From the NCBI GenBank assembly GCA_021818505.1, contig JAKADX010000003.1, positions 119,705 through 183,704 of the forward strand: 64,000 nucleotides of DNA, read 5' to 3'. A program made the translations under genes and the position numbers. The notes beneath the pieces are model-generated. The model did no database searches. It was not told the DNA's origin and worked only from the letters and a program-made list of their open reading frames with translations. Shown piece after piece: positions 37,902 through 47,888 of the stretch. The stretch is from Pseudomonadota bacterium (GTDB taxonomy: Bacteria > Pseudomonadota > Alphaproteobacteria > Acetobacterales > Acetobacteraceae). The stretch's first letter is position 1. Every line of letters begins with the position of its first letter.

Positions 37902-38601
37902 GCCCGAGCCGCCCCCACCGGACGCCGCCGCCATCGCCGCGAACCTCGTCGCCGTGCGCGCGCGCATCGCTGCCGCCGCGCGCCGCGCCGGCCGCGCGCC
38001 CGAGGATGTCGCCCTGGTCGCGGTTTGCAAGACGCACCCCGCAGAGGCCGTCCGACACGCGCTCGCCGCCGACCAACGTCGCTTCGGTGAGAACCGCGTT
38101 CAGGAGGCAGCGGCCAAGTTCCCCGCCCTGCGTGTCGAATACCCCGACCTTCGACTGCACCTGATCGGCGGGTTGCAGACCAACAAGGCGCGCGACGCGG
38201 TGCGCATCGCCGACGTGATCGAGACGCTCGACCGACCGCGACTCGCCGACGCGATCGCCGACGCCGTGCAACGCGAAGGCCGCATGCCGACGCTGCTGAT
38301 CGAGGTCAACACGGGCGACGAGCCGCAGAAATCCGGCGTGGCCCGCGGCGAGGCCGACGCCTTCATTGCCGCCTGCCGGGCGCGCTTCGGCGACTCGCTC
38401 GCCGGGCTGATGTGCATCCCCCCGCTCGGGGCCGACCCGGCGCCGCACTTCGCCTGGCTTGCCGCCTGCGCCGCCCGCCACGGGCTTTCGGTTCTTTCGA
38501 TGGGCATGTCGGCCGATTTCGAGACGGCGATCGCGCACGGGGCGACGCATGTGCGCGTCGGCACCGCCATCTTCGGCGCGCGCCCGCAGCCGGCGCGCTG
38601 A
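37900..38601 (+). CDS. yggS: YggS/PLPBP family PLP homeostasis protein
   Basis: 233 residues. This PLP-binding barrel protein controls pyridoxal-phosphate and amino-acid homeostasis without known catalysis. The PLP lysine is in VALVAVCKTHP, with FGENRVQEA, LHLIGGLQTNK, IEVNTGDEPQKSG and LSMGMSADFETAIAHGATHVRVG all present. The start was chosen by alignment to the usual family N terminus. It is divergent from the ThiE-like gene with nearly coincident starts; kup follows after 114 bp. Confidence 0.95.
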   Translation: MPEPPPPDAAAIAANLVAVRARIAAAARRAGRAPEDVALVAVCKTHPAEAVRHALAADQRRFGENRVQEAAAKFPALRVEYPDLRLHLIGGLQTNKARDAVRIADVIETLDRPRLADAIADAVQREGRMPTLLIEVNTGDEPQKSGVARGEADAFIAACRARFGDSLAGLMCIPPLGADPAPHFAWLAACAARHGLSVLSMGMSADFETAIAHGATHVRVGTAIFGARPQPAR

Positions 38602-38715
38602 CCGCACCGCCATCGTGCTTGCAGCGCAGCATGGGCCGGCGTATGCGTCCGCCGCCGTGAGCACGGACCCTGCCATCCCGCCCGATCGCCGCCGCCGGCC
38701 CGCGCGAGGTGCGGC

Positions 38716-40608
38716 TTGACGCTCGCCGTCGCGGTGGAGCGCGGCAGGCCGACCCCGCTGCGCCTCGGCGTGATGCTTGGCGTGCTCGGTGTCGTGTACG
38801 GGGACATCGGCACCAGCCCGCTCTACGCATTCAAGACCAGCCTCGACCATTTCAGCGAGACTGGCATCACCTATTGGGAAGTGTACGGCATCCTGTCATT
38901 GACGTTCTGGTCGCTGATCCTCGTGGTCACGATCAAATACGTCATGCTGGTGATGCGCGCCGACAACCACGGCGAGGGCGGCATTCTGGCGCTGATGGCC
39001 CTGGCGCAGCGCGTCGCCCCCAGTCCACGCCTGCGTCATGTGCTGGTGCTGGCGGGCATCGGCGGCGCCTGCCTGTTCTTCGGCGACGGGCTGATCACGC
39101 CGGCGATCTCCGTGCTCTCGGCCATTGAAGGGCTGGAGATCGCGGCCCCCCAGCTCAAGGAGTTCGTGCTGCCGATCGCGGTCGCGGTGATCGTCCTGTT
39201 GTTCGCCGTGCAGTATCGCGGCACGCACACCGTCGGGCGCCTGTTCGGCCCGGTCATGGTCCTGTGGTTCGCCGCGATCGGCCTGCTCGGCGCGATCGAG
39301 ATCGCGTATAACCCGCGCGTTCTCCTGGCAATCTCTCCGGGATACGCAATCGGGCTGGTGATGCACTATCGCTGGCTCGCCTTCGTGGCGCTCGGCTCCG
39401 TCGTGCTGTGCGTGACCGGGGCGGAAGCTCTGTATGCCGACATGGGACATTTCGGCGCGGTGCCGATCCGGCGCACCTGGACCGCCTTCGTCCTGCCGTG
39501 CCTGGTGCTTAACTATTTCGGGCAGGGTGCGCTCGTGCTGGCTAATCCCAAGGCACTGGCCAATCCCTTTTTCCTGCTCGGCCCGGACTGGCTGCGCCTG
39601 CCGATGGTGATCCTGGCCACCATGGCCACAGTGATTGCGAGCCAGGCGGTGATCTCCGGCGCCTATTCGATCGCGCGGCAATGCATGCAGCTTGGCTTCC
39701 TGCCGCGCATGACCGTGCGCCACACCAGCGCGACCGAGGAGGGCCAGATCTACGTCCCGCAGATCAATGGCGGGCTGCTCATCGGCGTGCTCGTGCTCGT
39801 GCTCGCCTTCAAGACCTCCGACAACCTCGCCGCCGCCTATGGCATCGCCGTCACGGGCACGTTCATATGCACCGGCGTCCTGGCGGCCGAGGTGTTCCGC
39901 CGCCAGTTCCACTGGTCGCCCTGGGCGAGCTATGGCGCGTTCGGCCTGCTGCTGCTGATGGACGCGGTGTTCTTCGCTGCCAATCTGCTGAAGGTGCCGG
40001 AGGGTGGTTACGTACCGCTCGTGCTCGGCTTTGCGCTGCTCGGGCTGATGACCTCATGGAAACGGGGGCGCGACCTGCTGCTGGCGCGCTGGCGCATGGA
40101 CAGCCTGCCGCTCGCCTCCTTCCTTGCCCGCCTGCCGCAGTCGCGCACGGTGCGCGTGCCCGGCATGGCCGTGTTCCTGACCGGCAACCCCGACTACGTT
40201 CCCGCCGCGCTGCTGCACAACCTCAAGCACAACAAGGTGCTGCACGAGAAGGTCCTGTTCGTCACCGTCACCAACGTGGACGTGCCCGAGGTGCCGGTGG
40301 AGGAGCGCAGCACGGTCGAGGACCTCGCCCCCGGCATCCACCGCGTCACCATTCGCTATGGCTTCATGGAAAGCCCCAACCTGCCGCGCGACCTCGCCGC
40401 GCTGCGCACACAGGGCGTGGATTACGACCCGATGCAGACCAGCTACTTCCTCGGGCGCGAGACGCTGGTGCCGGCAATGGCGCCAAAAATGCCGTTCTGG
40501 CGGCTGTGGTTGTTCCTGGTGATGGCGCGCAACGCCGTCTCGGCGACCGAGTTCTTCCGCATCCCCAGCGACCGCGTGGTCGAGCTGGGGGTGCGGGTGG
40601 CGATCTGA
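38716..40608 (+). CDS. kup: Low-affinity potassium transporter Kup
   Basis: 630 residues from a TTG start; no in-frame ATG or GTG occurs before the conserved N terminus. The Kup signature [15 protein letters not shown] is at about 26-40, and [34 protein letters not shown] and [14 protein letters not shown] match the family. Twelve membrane helices are followed by a cytosolic C-terminal domain. It is a proton-coupled potassium uptake system that matters at low pH. Confidence 0.95.
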   Translation: MTLAVAVERGRPTPLRLGVMLGVLGVVYGDIGTSPLYAFKTSLDHFSETGITYWEVYGILSLTFWSLILVVTIKYVMLVMRADNHGEGGILALMALAQRVAPSPRLRHVLVLAGIGGACLFFGDGLITPAISVLSAIEGLEIAAPQLKEFVLPIAVAVIVLLFAVQYRGTHTVGRLFGPVMVLWFAAIGLLGAIEIAYNPRVLLAISPGYAIGLVMHYRWLAFVALGSVVLCVTGAEALYADMGHFGAVPIRRTWTAFVLPCLVLNYFGQGALVLANPKALANPFFLLGPDWLRLPMVILATMATVIASQAVISGAYSIARQCMQLGFLPRMTVRHTSATEEGQIYVPQINGGLLIGVLVLVLAFKTSDNLAAAYGIAVTGTFICTGVLAAEVFRRQFHWSPWASYGAFGLLLLMDAVFFAANLLKVPEGGYVPLVLGFALLGLMTSWKRGRDLLLARWRMDSLPLASFLARLPQSRTVRVPGMAVFLTGNPDYVPAALLHNLKHNKVLHEKVLFVTVTNVDVPEVPVEERSTVEDLAPGIHRVTIRYGFMESPNLPRDLAALRTQGVDYDPMQTSYFLGRETLVPAMAPKMPFWRLWLFLVMARNAVSATEFFRIPSDRVVELGVRVAI

Positions 40609-40625
40609 GGGGCGCCGGTTGCGGA

Positions 40626-40883
40626 TCAGATCCGGCGCGCGCCGGTGATCGCGTGATACAGCCACAGAACCACAATCGCGCCGACGATCGCCACAATCAG
40701 GCTGTAGAGGTTCAGCCCGGTCACCCCCGCGGCGCCGAAGGCGCTGAAGATGAAGCCGCCGACGACAGCCCCGATGATGCCGAGCACGATGTCGAGCAAA
40801 AAGCCCTCGCCGGCCTTATTGACGATGCGGCTGGCGATGAAGCCAGCGATCAGCCCCAGGATGATCCAAGCGATGATCGACAT
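40626..40883 (-). CDS. GlsB/YeaQ/YmgE family stress-response membrane protein
   Basis: 85 residues from MSIIAW. Three hydrophobic helices contain the family glycine patterns (IILGLIAGFIASRIV, DIVLGIIGAVVGGFIF, LIVAIVGAIVVLWLYH). Members are small inner-membrane proteins induced by stress; the molecular role is unknown. It is convergent with kup, 17 bp between stops. Confidence 0.92.
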   Translation of the reverse strand: MSIIAWIILGLIAGFIASRIVNKAGEGFLLDIVLGIIGAVVGGFIFSAFGAAGVTGLNLYSLIVAIVGAIVVLWLYHAITGARRI

Positions 40884-41088
40884 TGCTCCGCCTCCCCTGT
40901 TCGCCGGCTGCGCCGAACACACGGCGCCGGCATCCGCGGCCTAACGCCGCCACACCCGCGCCGTTGCATGGCCGCCGGATCGCAGTCCCGATTCGCTGGC
41001 ACGCGAACGCGGCCCTGATCGGGCGGGCGGCATCATCGGCGCAGCCGTCGCCGCCGAACCTCTCACCCTCCCGCGAGGGTGCGCGCGG

Positions 41089-41577
41089 TCACTGCATATT
41101 CATGCCCGGCATGGCATCGCCACCGGGCGGCGTCTCGGCGCCCGGTGCGGCGACCTTGACGGTCACGGTCACCGGCTTCGCGTGCGCGAACCGCAGGGTC
41201 AGCGGGAAGCTGTCGCCCTTGACGAGCGGCTGGCCGAGATGCGTCAGCATGATGTGCAACCCGCCTGGCCGAAACGTCACCGTCTGGCCGGGGGGCAGAT
41301 CGACCGCGTCGAGCATCCGCATCCGCGAAATCCCGTGGTCATCGAAACTCTCGTGCAGCATCGCCATGCCGGCGCGCGGGGTGGTGGCACCGATCAGCCG
41401 GTCGGCGCCGCCCTCGGCGTGCAACGTGACATAGACCGCTGCGGTGCGCCCCATGCCGGCGGTCGCGCGCGCCCAGGCATGGTCTGCCGTGACCCCGGCG
41501 GTCTGCGCGAGCGCCGCTGCCGGCAGAGCCAGCAGCGGGACGGTCAAGAAAACGGCGCGTCGCGTCGGCATCGTCAC
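41089..41577 (-). CDS. Periplasmic copper chaperone PCu(A)C
   Basis: 162 residues with a signal peptide (AVFLTVPLLALPAAALAQ). The copper-binding signature H-x10-M-x21-H-x-M is exact: His75, Met86, His108, Met110. A Met-rich tail (GGDAMPGMNMQ) adds possible copper ligands. PCu(A)C carries Cu(I) to the Cu-A site of cytochrome oxidase, often with SCO1. Its ATG overlaps the sco1 stop by 4 bp, so the two are coupled. A short CACCCTC/GAGGGTG hairpin without a T tract (41064-41081) lies just downstream. Confidence 0.93.
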   Translation of the reverse strand: MTMPTRRAVFLTVPLLALPAAALAQTAGVTADHAWARATAGMGRTAAVYVTLHAEGGADRLIGATTPRAGMAMLHESFDDHGISRMRMLDAVDLPPGQTVTFRPGGLHIMLTHLGQPLVKGDSFPLTLRFAHAKPVTVTVKVAAPGAETPPGGDAMPGMNMQ

Positions 41578-42188
41578 CCCGCATTCAAGTGTCTGGCGAT
41601 GTCGGCAGCCATCTGCGCCGCCGTTTCATTGGCGGCGATCGGGGCGATGAAATGCCCATCGGGCGCCATCAGGTAGAGAATTGAGCTGTGGTCCATCGTG
41701 TAGTCGCCCGGACCTTCGCCGGTGCGCCGCTTGGCGTAATAGACGCGGTATTCGCGGGCCACCGCGGCGATCTGATCGTCGGTGCCGGTCAGTCCGAGGA
41801 TGCGCGAGCTGAATGCGGCGGTGTAGGCGCCAATTACCTTGGGCGTGTCGCGCGCGGGATCGACAGTAATGAACACCGGCTGCAGACGATCCGCCTGCTT
41901 GCCCAGCTTGTCCAGTGCGCCCGCCACCGCCGTCAGCGTGGTCGGGCAGACATCGGGACAGAACGTATAGCCGAAATAGACCAGCAGATAGCGCCCGCGC
42001 AGGGTTCGGTCGGTGACGGTCTGTCCCGCACCGTCGGTCAGCGTGAACGGCCCGCCGATGCCACCCAACTGCGGCACTGCATTGTGCGACAGCAGCAACC
42101 AGCCACCCGCCCCGATCCCGAGCACCAGCATAAACGCGGCCACCGGCAGCAGCGCGGCGCGAACCCGCGAATTCATCGGCAACACCAT
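41574..42188 (-). CDS. SCO1/SenC copper-binding assembly protein
   Basis: 204 residues from ATG 42188, or 200 from ATG 42176. One N-terminal membrane anchor (about 12-33) precedes a thioredoxin-like domain with the CxxxC copper motif FCPDVC (Cys77, Cys81) and the third ligand His167 in DHSSILYL. It delivers copper to, or reduces, subunit II of cytochrome c oxidase. Coupled to PCu(A)C. Only 8 bp separate its start from the mature 3' end of a tRNA gene, leaving no room for an obvious Shine-Dalgarno. Confidence 0.93.
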   Translation of the reverse strand: MVLPMNSRVRAALLPVAAFMLVLGIGAGGWLLLSHNAVPQLGGIGGPFTLTDGAGQTVTDRTLRGRYLLVYFGYTFCPDVCPTTLTAVAGALDKLGKQADRLQPVFITVDPARDTPKVIGAYTAAFSSRILGLTGTDDQIAAVAREYRVYYAKRRTGEGPGDYTMDHSSILYLMAPDGHFIAPIAANETAAQMAADIARHLNAG

Positions 42189-42196
42189 CGCGGGAC

Positions 42197-42272
42197 TGGT
42201 GGAGCCAAGGGGAGTCGAACCCCTGACCTCCTGAATGCCATTCAGGCGCTCTCCCAACTGAGCTATGGCCCC
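42197..42272 (-). tRNA. tRNA-Ala (anticodon GGC)
   Basis: 76 nt on the minus strand, with the CCA end encoded. The acceptor stem GGGGCCA pairs with TGGCTCC (one G-T pair). The D arm is AGCTCAGTTGGGAGAGC, the anticodon loop is ATGGCAT inside a CCTGA/TCAGG stem, and the T arm is AGGGGTTCGACTCCCCT. The central GGC reads GCC codons, abundant in this genome. It stands immediately upstream of sco1. Confidence 0.97.
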
Positions 42273-42329
42273 GCCGTCCGGCGCGCGGCGGGCATATAGG
42301 CCGCCGCCGGCCCCGCGATCAAGGGGGCG

Positions 42330-42980
<651 letters not shown>

Positions 42981-42999
42981 CGTTCGCTCCTCCTTCGGC

Positions 43000-43707
43000 T
43001 CAGGCGCGCTTGCGCACGGTGCGCTGCTCGATGCGCTTGTGGACGTTGACCAGCGCGGTGACGCGTTTGACGAACACGCCGGGCGTGTGGATGTGGTCGG
43101 GATCGATCTCCCCCGGCTCGACCAGCATCTCCACTTCGGCGACCGTCACCTTCGCCGCGGTTGCCATGATCGGGTTAAAGTTTCGCGCCGTCTTGCGATA
43201 CACCAGGTTGCCCTCGGTATCGCCCTTCCAGGCATGGACGATCGCGAGGTCGGCGAACAGGCTGCGCTCCATCAAATAGGTCACGCCGTCGAACACGCGC
43301 TGGTCCTTGCCCTCGGCGATCAGCGTGCCGACACCGGTGCGGGTGTAGAAGGCGGGGATGCCGGCGCCGCCGCAGCGGATGCGCTCCGCCAGCGTGCCCT
43401 GTGGGTTGAACTCGATCTCCAGCTCGCCCGCCAGGTACTGCTTGGCGAAAGTCTGGTTCTCCCCGACATAGGAGCTGATCATTTTCCTGATCTGCCGCGT
43501 TTGCAGCAGCAGGCCGAGGCCCGCATCGTCGATGCCGGCGTTGTTGGAGATCACTGTCAGCTCGCGCACGCCGGAATCGCGGATCGCCTCGATCAGCGCG
43601 GTCGGAATGCCGCAGAGGCCAAACCCCCCCGACATGATCGTCATGCCGTCGCGCAGTACCCCCTCCAGCGCCGCCACCGCATCGGGATAGACCTTATCCA
43701 CCGCCAC
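43000..43707 (-). CDS. scoA: 3-oxoacid CoA-transferase subunit A
   Basis: 235 residues from a GTG at 43707 (a second GTG lies at 43701); no ATG is suitably placed. The glycine-rich GGFGLCGIP motif binds CoA, and [23 protein letters not shown] and [10 protein letters not shown] are conserved in subunit A. It is first in the scoAB operon, divergent from the protease gene across 114 bp. It probably serves ketone-body or polyhydroxybutyrate carbon metabolism. Confidence 0.92.
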   Translation of the reverse strand: MAVDKVYPDAVAALEGVLRDGMTIMSGGFGLCGIPTALIEAIRDSGVRELTVISNNAGIDDAGLGLLLQTRQIRKMISSYVGENQTFAKQYLAGELEIEFNPQGTLAERIRCGGAGIPAFYTRTGVGTLIAEGKDQRVFDGVTYLMERSLFADLAIVHAWKGDTEGNLVYRKTARNFNPIMATAAKVTVAEVEMLVEPGEIDPDHIHTPGVFVKRVTALVNVHKRIEQRTVRKRA

Positions 43708-43821
43708 CGTTCTGCCCTCTCGCCGGCCTCGTCGCGCGGGAAGCTGCCACCGCGGGCGGGGGGATGCAATGTTGGGCAGGCCGACGAGACCCTGCAACCA
43801 AGCAGAGGAGTGCCCGCAACC

Positions 43822-45204
43822 GTGACCTGTCCAAGCCTCCGCTGGCCGGTGCTCGTGATGGCACTGTGCATCTGCTGCCCCGGCGCCGCCCCACCGCCGG
43901 CCGGCGGGACGATATCGCTGCCCGACGTGGTGGCCCCGCTGCTCGGGGCGGTGGTCAACATCTCGGTGCTCAAGCGTCCCGATACCACCGCCGGACCGAC
44001 TGGAAGCAGCACGCAGAAGGGCCGGGCGACGCACAGCCTAGGATCGGGCTTCATCGTCGATCCGGACGGTTACATCCTCACCAACCGCCACGTCGTGGCC
44101 GACTTCTACACCGTCACGGTCACAACGAATGACGACCGGCAATTCGCGGCGACGGTACTGGCCACCAATCGCTTCCCCGACCTCGCGCTGCTCAAGATCG
44201 ACGCGGGCGCGCCGCTGCCCGCCGTGCATTTCGGCGACAGCAATGCGCTGCGGCTGGGCGAGACAGTGATCGCTATCGGCAATCCGCTCGGCCTCAGCGG
44301 CTCGATCAGCGTGGGCGTGGTCAGCGCGCTGAACCGCAACATCCACTCCACGGTCATCGACGACTTCGTGCAGACCGACGCGGCGATCAACCACGGCAAT
44401 TCCGGCGGCCCGCTGTTCAACTTGCGCGGCGAGGTCGTGGGCGTGAACTGGGCGCTGGTCTCCGACACCACGGGCTCGATCGGCCTGGGCCTCGCCATTC
44501 CCGCCAACGATGCGGTCTTCGTGCTCGACAGTATGCGCCGGTTCGGCCGGCTCAATGCCGGTTTCCCCGGCATGGCCGTGCAGGCACTCAGCCCCGCACT
44601 GGCCGGCGCATTCGGCGTCGGCGGGACCGAGGGCGGCGTCGTCACCGAGATCTGGCCGGGCGGCCCGGCCGAACGGGCGGGGATCCGCATCGGCGACGTA
44701 GTGCTGCGGATCGGCAGCGAGCATACGCCGGACGCTCGCGCGATGCTCCGGCAACTGGCCCGCTTCCCACCAGGATCGGTGGCGCCGGTGGAGCTTTGGC
44801 GCGCCGGGCGCACGCTCACCGTCGCGATGACGCTCGACCCGTTCCCGCCGAAGTTCGACCCGGCCGGCCCTCCGGCGACGGCCGATCGCGGGCCGCGCGT
44901 GACCTCGCCGCCGCTCGGGCTGCATCTGGCGGCGATGTCCGACGAGGCTCGCGCGGCCTACCGCCACGCCACCGGCCAGAGCGGCGTCGTGATCGAGGAT
45001 GTCGCCGCCAACAGCGCCGGCGCCGATGCCGGCCTGGCGAGCGGCGACGTGATCGAGCGCGTGCAGGATTCCCCGGTCGGTTCGCCTGACGATGTGTCCC
45101 GCCTGCTCGCACAGGCCCGTGCGGAGGGGCGCATGTCGGTGCCGATGCTGGTGCGCAGCAAGAGCCGCCTGCAATGGCTGGCGATCCCGCTGGGCGAGCT
45201 TTAG
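43822..45204 (+). CDS. Deg/HtrA-type periplasmic serine protease with two PDZ domains
   Basis: 460 residues from a GTG with AGAGGAG about ten bases upstream; another in-frame GTG lies at 43810. A signal peptide covers about 1-28. The catalytic triad is His90 (TNRHVV), Asp120 (PDLALLKI) and Ser194 (GNSGGPLF). Two PDZ regions follow, at about 245-350 (GGVVTEIWPGGPAERAGI) and 365-460 (GVVIEDVAANSAGADAGL). It degrades or refolds damaged envelope proteins. The monocistronic position with a divergent scoA suggests its own stress promoter, not identified. Confidence 0.92.
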   Translation: MTCPSLRWPVLVMALCICCPGAAPPPAGGTISLPDVVAPLLGAVVNISVLKRPDTTAGPTGSSTQKGRATHSLGSGFIVDPDGYILTNRHVVADFYTVTVTTNDDRQFAATVLATNRFPDLALLKIDAGAPLPAVHFGDSNALRLGETVIAIGNPLGLSGSISVGVVSALNRNIHSTVIDDFVQTDAAINHGNSGGPLFNLRGEVVGVNWALVSDTTGSIGLGLAIPANDAVFVLDSMRRFGRLNAGFPGMAVQALSPALAGAFGVGGTEGGVVTEIWPGGPAERAGIRIGDVVLRIGSEHTPDARAMLRQLARFPPGSVAPVELWRAGRTLTVAMTLDPFPPKFDPAGPPATADRGPRVTSPPLGLHLAAMSDEARAAYRHATGQSGVVIEDVAANSAGADAGLASGDVIERVQDSPVGSPDDVSRLLAQARAEGRMSVPMLVRSKSRLQWLAIPLGEL

Positions 45205-45226
45205 CTCCGCCGCCGCCCGGCCCGCA

Positions 45227-46477
45227 TCACTGCGTCGCCTTCGCCACCGCCGACGCCACGGGCCGCGGCAGTAGCACGTACTCGCGCCCCTCGGCGCGCA
45301 TCTTGCCCGCGCGCGCCTCGGCATCCGGACCCCAGCCGAAGAAAATGTCGGCGCGCGCCGGCCCCTTGATCGCCCCACCCAGATCCTGCGCCAGCATCAG
45401 CCGTTGCCACGGTGCCCCGGTCAGCGGGTCGGTGGTGGCGATGAATACCGGGGAGCCGAGCGGGATGAATGCCCGGTCCACCGCGATCGAGCGGCCCGGC
45501 ATCAGCGGCACGCCCAGGGCGCCGGGCGGCCCTTGGTCGGGGCGCAGCGTCGTCACCTCGCGGAAGAACACGTAGGACGGGTTCTGCTCCATCACCGCAG
45601 CGGCCTGGTCGCGATGGCTCTCCAGCCACGCGCGGATCGAGGCCATCGAAACCTGGTCGAGCGTCATCTGCCCTTGATCGACGAGCACGCGGCCGATCGG
45701 CACATAGGGCCGGCCGTTCTGTCCGGCATAGGTGACGCGCACCACGCGACCGTCCGGCAGATCGACGCGGCCCGAACCCTGCACCTGCAGGAAGAACACG
45801 TCCACCGGATCGGCCAGCCACAGCAGCTCCAGCCGCCGGCGGGCCAGTACGCCGGCATCGATCTGCGCGCGGTCGTAATAGGGCACCAGCCGCCCGTCCT
45901 GCACCCGGCCGCCGACCGACCGGCCCTTGAGGTCGCCCGCGAACTCGCCGAGATCCACCTGCACGAGGTCGGGCGGACGGCCGAGCAGCGGGTAGCGGAA
46001 CGCCCCACCGGGCGACCGGCTGCCGCGCACCTGCGGGTCGAAATAGCCGGTGAACAGCGCCTTTCCCCGCGTCTCCGCCGGGGAGGTCGTGTCGGCGACC
46101 GCGTACGGTTGGAAATAGCTCTCGAAGAACGACCGCGCCGCCGCGTCCTCGCCCGGCGGCACCTGTGCGCCGGCCACGCACGCCGCCTGCCACTGCGAGG
46201 GCTTGCCGCCCAGCGTCGCCGCCTGTCCCTCGCCGCCCAGCGACTGCCCGGAGGCGGCGTCCGGCAATTGGCGGCAGCCGGCCAGGAAGCCCGGGAGCGC
46301 CTCGGCGGGATGGTCCTGTGCCCAGCCGGGCAGGTCGGCGAAGGAGACCGCGGTCAGCGACGACTCCGGCTTGGCGCCGGTCGTCGGCGCCTGACCGGGC
46401 GGGACGCAACCGGCGAGCGCGGACAGCACGGTGGCGACGGCGGCAAGGCGGGCCGCCGGCCCGGTCGATCGGCGCAT
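45227..46477 (-). CDS. mltA: Membrane-bound lytic murein transglycosylase A
   Basis: 416 residues from MRRSTG, with a lipobox LSALAGC at about 19-25. The MltA fold is indicated by GYFDPQVRGSR, LVPYYDRAQID, DVFFLQVQGSGRV and the 3D domain QDLGGAIKGPARADIFFGWG, which contains the catalytic Asp. It cleaves peptidoglycan to 1,6-anhydromuropeptides at the outer membrane. It follows timA by 4 bp, an order common near alphaproteobacterial origins. Confidence 0.94.
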   Translation of the reverse strand: MRRSTGPAARLAAVATVLSALAGCVPPGQAPTTGAKPESSLTAVSFADLPGWAQDHPAEALPGFLAGCRQLPDAASGQSLGGEGQAATLGGKPSQWQAACVAGAQVPPGEDAAARSFFESYFQPYAVADTTSPAETRGKALFTGYFDPQVRGSRSPGGAFRYPLLGRPPDLVQVDLGEFAGDLKGRSVGGRVQDGRLVPYYDRAQIDAGVLARRRLELLWLADPVDVFFLQVQGSGRVDLPDGRVVRVTYAGQNGRPYVPIGRVLVDQGQMTLDQVSMASIRAWLESHRDQAAAVMEQNPSYVFFREVTTLRPDQGPPGALGVPLMPGRSIAVDRAFIPLGSPVFIATTDPLTGAPWQRLMLAQDLGGAIKGPARADIFFGWGPDAEARAGKMRAEGREYVLLPRPVASAVAKATQ

Positions 46478-46481
46478 CCGG

Positions 46482-47141
46482 CTAGGCGCTGCGCGCGGCG
46501 ACCAGCCGCCAGGTAGGGTCAGACGACCCAAGGTCGCGCTCGAACGTCCACAGATCGACGATCTCCGTCACCGCGTCGGTACCGCTGACCACCGCCCCGT
46601 CTGGGCCGGTGGTGAGGTTGACCTGGTCGGAGACGAAGCGCACCGCGATGTCGGCGGTGTTGCCGCGCAGGTCGGCCGCCTCGATGGTGGCCGCCTGGAT
46701 CGCGCGCACCTCGGTGCGCTGCGTCTCGCCATTGGTTTCGCGCGCCGTGATCGCCGCGTCGAAAGCGCGGAACGTATCGGGTGAAAGCAGCGGGCGCAGC
46801 ACCTCCCGCTGGCCGGCGGCAAAGGCGCCGACGATCATGCGGAACGCCGACTCGGCACCGTCGAGAAAGCGGGAAGGGGAGAAGTTGCGGTCGATCCGCT
46901 GCATCCGCGCCAGCGCCTGGCCGACGGGCCCGGCCGGGTCGGGCAGCGGGCGGGCTGAGACCGGCCGCTCGGCCACGCCCTCGATCACCGGGGCTTCGGC
47001 CACGCGCGCGGCCGGCCGGGCCGGCGGCTCGCTGCGCTCGAACCCCTGCCGCCGACCCAGGATGCTGCGCAGGCGCAACACCAGGAACGCGGCGATCATG
47101 CCGAACAGGACCAGATCCACCGGAAAGCCGCCGGCACCCAT
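46482..47141 (-). CDS. timA: Tim44/TimA family putative adaptor protein
   Basis: 219 residues from the ATG at 47141, preferred over ATG 47153 because GGAGG lies 5-6 bases upstream. An N-terminal membrane helix (VDLVLFGMIAAFLVLRL) is followed by SILGRR, a variable linker and the Tim44-like domain (FLDGAESAFRMIVGAFA, RPLLSPDTFRAFDAAI, WTFERDL near the end). TimA resembles the mitochondrial import adaptor Tim44; its bacterial role is not settled. It is upstream of mltA. Confidence 0.92.
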   Translation of the reverse strand: MGAGGFPVDLVLFGMIAAFLVLRLRSILGRRQGFERSEPPARPAARVAEAPVIEGVAERPVSARPLPDPAGPVGQALARMQRIDRNFSPSRFLDGAESAFRMIVGAFAAGQREVLRPLLSPDTFRAFDAAITARETNGETQRTEVRAIQAATIEAADLRGNTADIAVRFVSDQVNLTTGPDGAVVSGTDAVTEIVDLWTFERDLGSSDPTWRLVAARSA

Positions 47142-47269
47142 GACACCCTCCATGCCGCCTGCCGGACCAGCGTCCGGCCGCGGCCCGTCGGACATAAGCG
47201 CACGAAGGCCCGCGCACAACACGCGCCCGCCGGTTGCCGGCCGCCCGACAGGGGCTTAATTCCCCCGCC

Positions 47270-47824
47270 ATGATTCTGCTGCGGCACGGCCAGAGCGAGT
47301 TCAACGTCGTCTTCACCGCCACCCGTCGCGACCCCGGCATCATCGACCCGAGCCTGACCGCGCTCGGTCACGCCCAGGCGGCGCAGGCGGCCGAGGCGCT
47401 GGAAGGGGCGGGACTGCGGCGCATCATCGTCTCGCCCTACACGCGCGCGTTGCAGACCGCCGCGCCGATTGCGCGCCGCCTCGGCATCCCTGTGCACGTC
47501 AACCCGATCGTGCGCGAGCGGTACGCGTTTGCCTGCGACATCGGCACGCCTGCGACCGAACTGGCGCGCGCGTGGCCTGACCATGATTTCGCCGGGCTCG
47601 ACGAGGTGTGGTGGCCGGCGGCGGAGGAACCGGCGGACTCGGTCCTCGGCCGGGCAGCCCGCTTCCGCGCCGAGATGGCGGCTCTGACCGATTGGGCCGA
47701 CACGCTCGTTGTCAGCCACTGGGGTTTCATTCTCTCGCTCACCGGGACGAGCGTGGTGAACGGTGCCTGGCTGCGCTGCGACCCGGCCGCGCCGCCGCCG
47801 GAACGGGTGGTCTGGCACCCCTGA
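47270..47824 (+). CDS. Histidine phosphatase family (phosphoglycerate mutase-like) protein
   Basis: 184 residues from ATG 47270. The phosphohistidine motif LRHGQSEFN opens the protein, IIVSPYTRALQTA and the second catalytic His in VVSHWGF follow. The substrate is unknown; short members are generally phosphatases, not mutases. It stands between divergent timA and downstream secB. Confidence 0.88.
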   Translation: MILLRHGQSEFNVVFTATRRDPGIIDPSLTALGHAQAAQAAEALEGAGLRRIIVSPYTRALQTAAPIARRLGIPVHVNPIVRERYAFACDIGTPATELARAWPDHDFAGLDEVWWPAAEEPADSVLGRAARFRAEMAALTDWADTLVVSHWGFILSLTGTSVVNGAWLRCDPAAPPPERVVWHP

Positions 47825-47888
47825 ATCGCTTCCGCCGCTCGCATCGCTGTGCTACCGGCGCGCCGGAGTTGCAAACGCGGAGAGCGAG

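Noticed and set aside
41064..41081. CACCCTC/GAGGGTG hairpin downstream of PCu(A)C
   Set aside because: Stem of 7 bp without a T tract on the minus strand; not a confident terminator.
43694..43702. TTATCCACC, an 8/9 DnaA box at the scoA start
   Set aside because: A single copy inside a gene start with no other origin features; likely chance.
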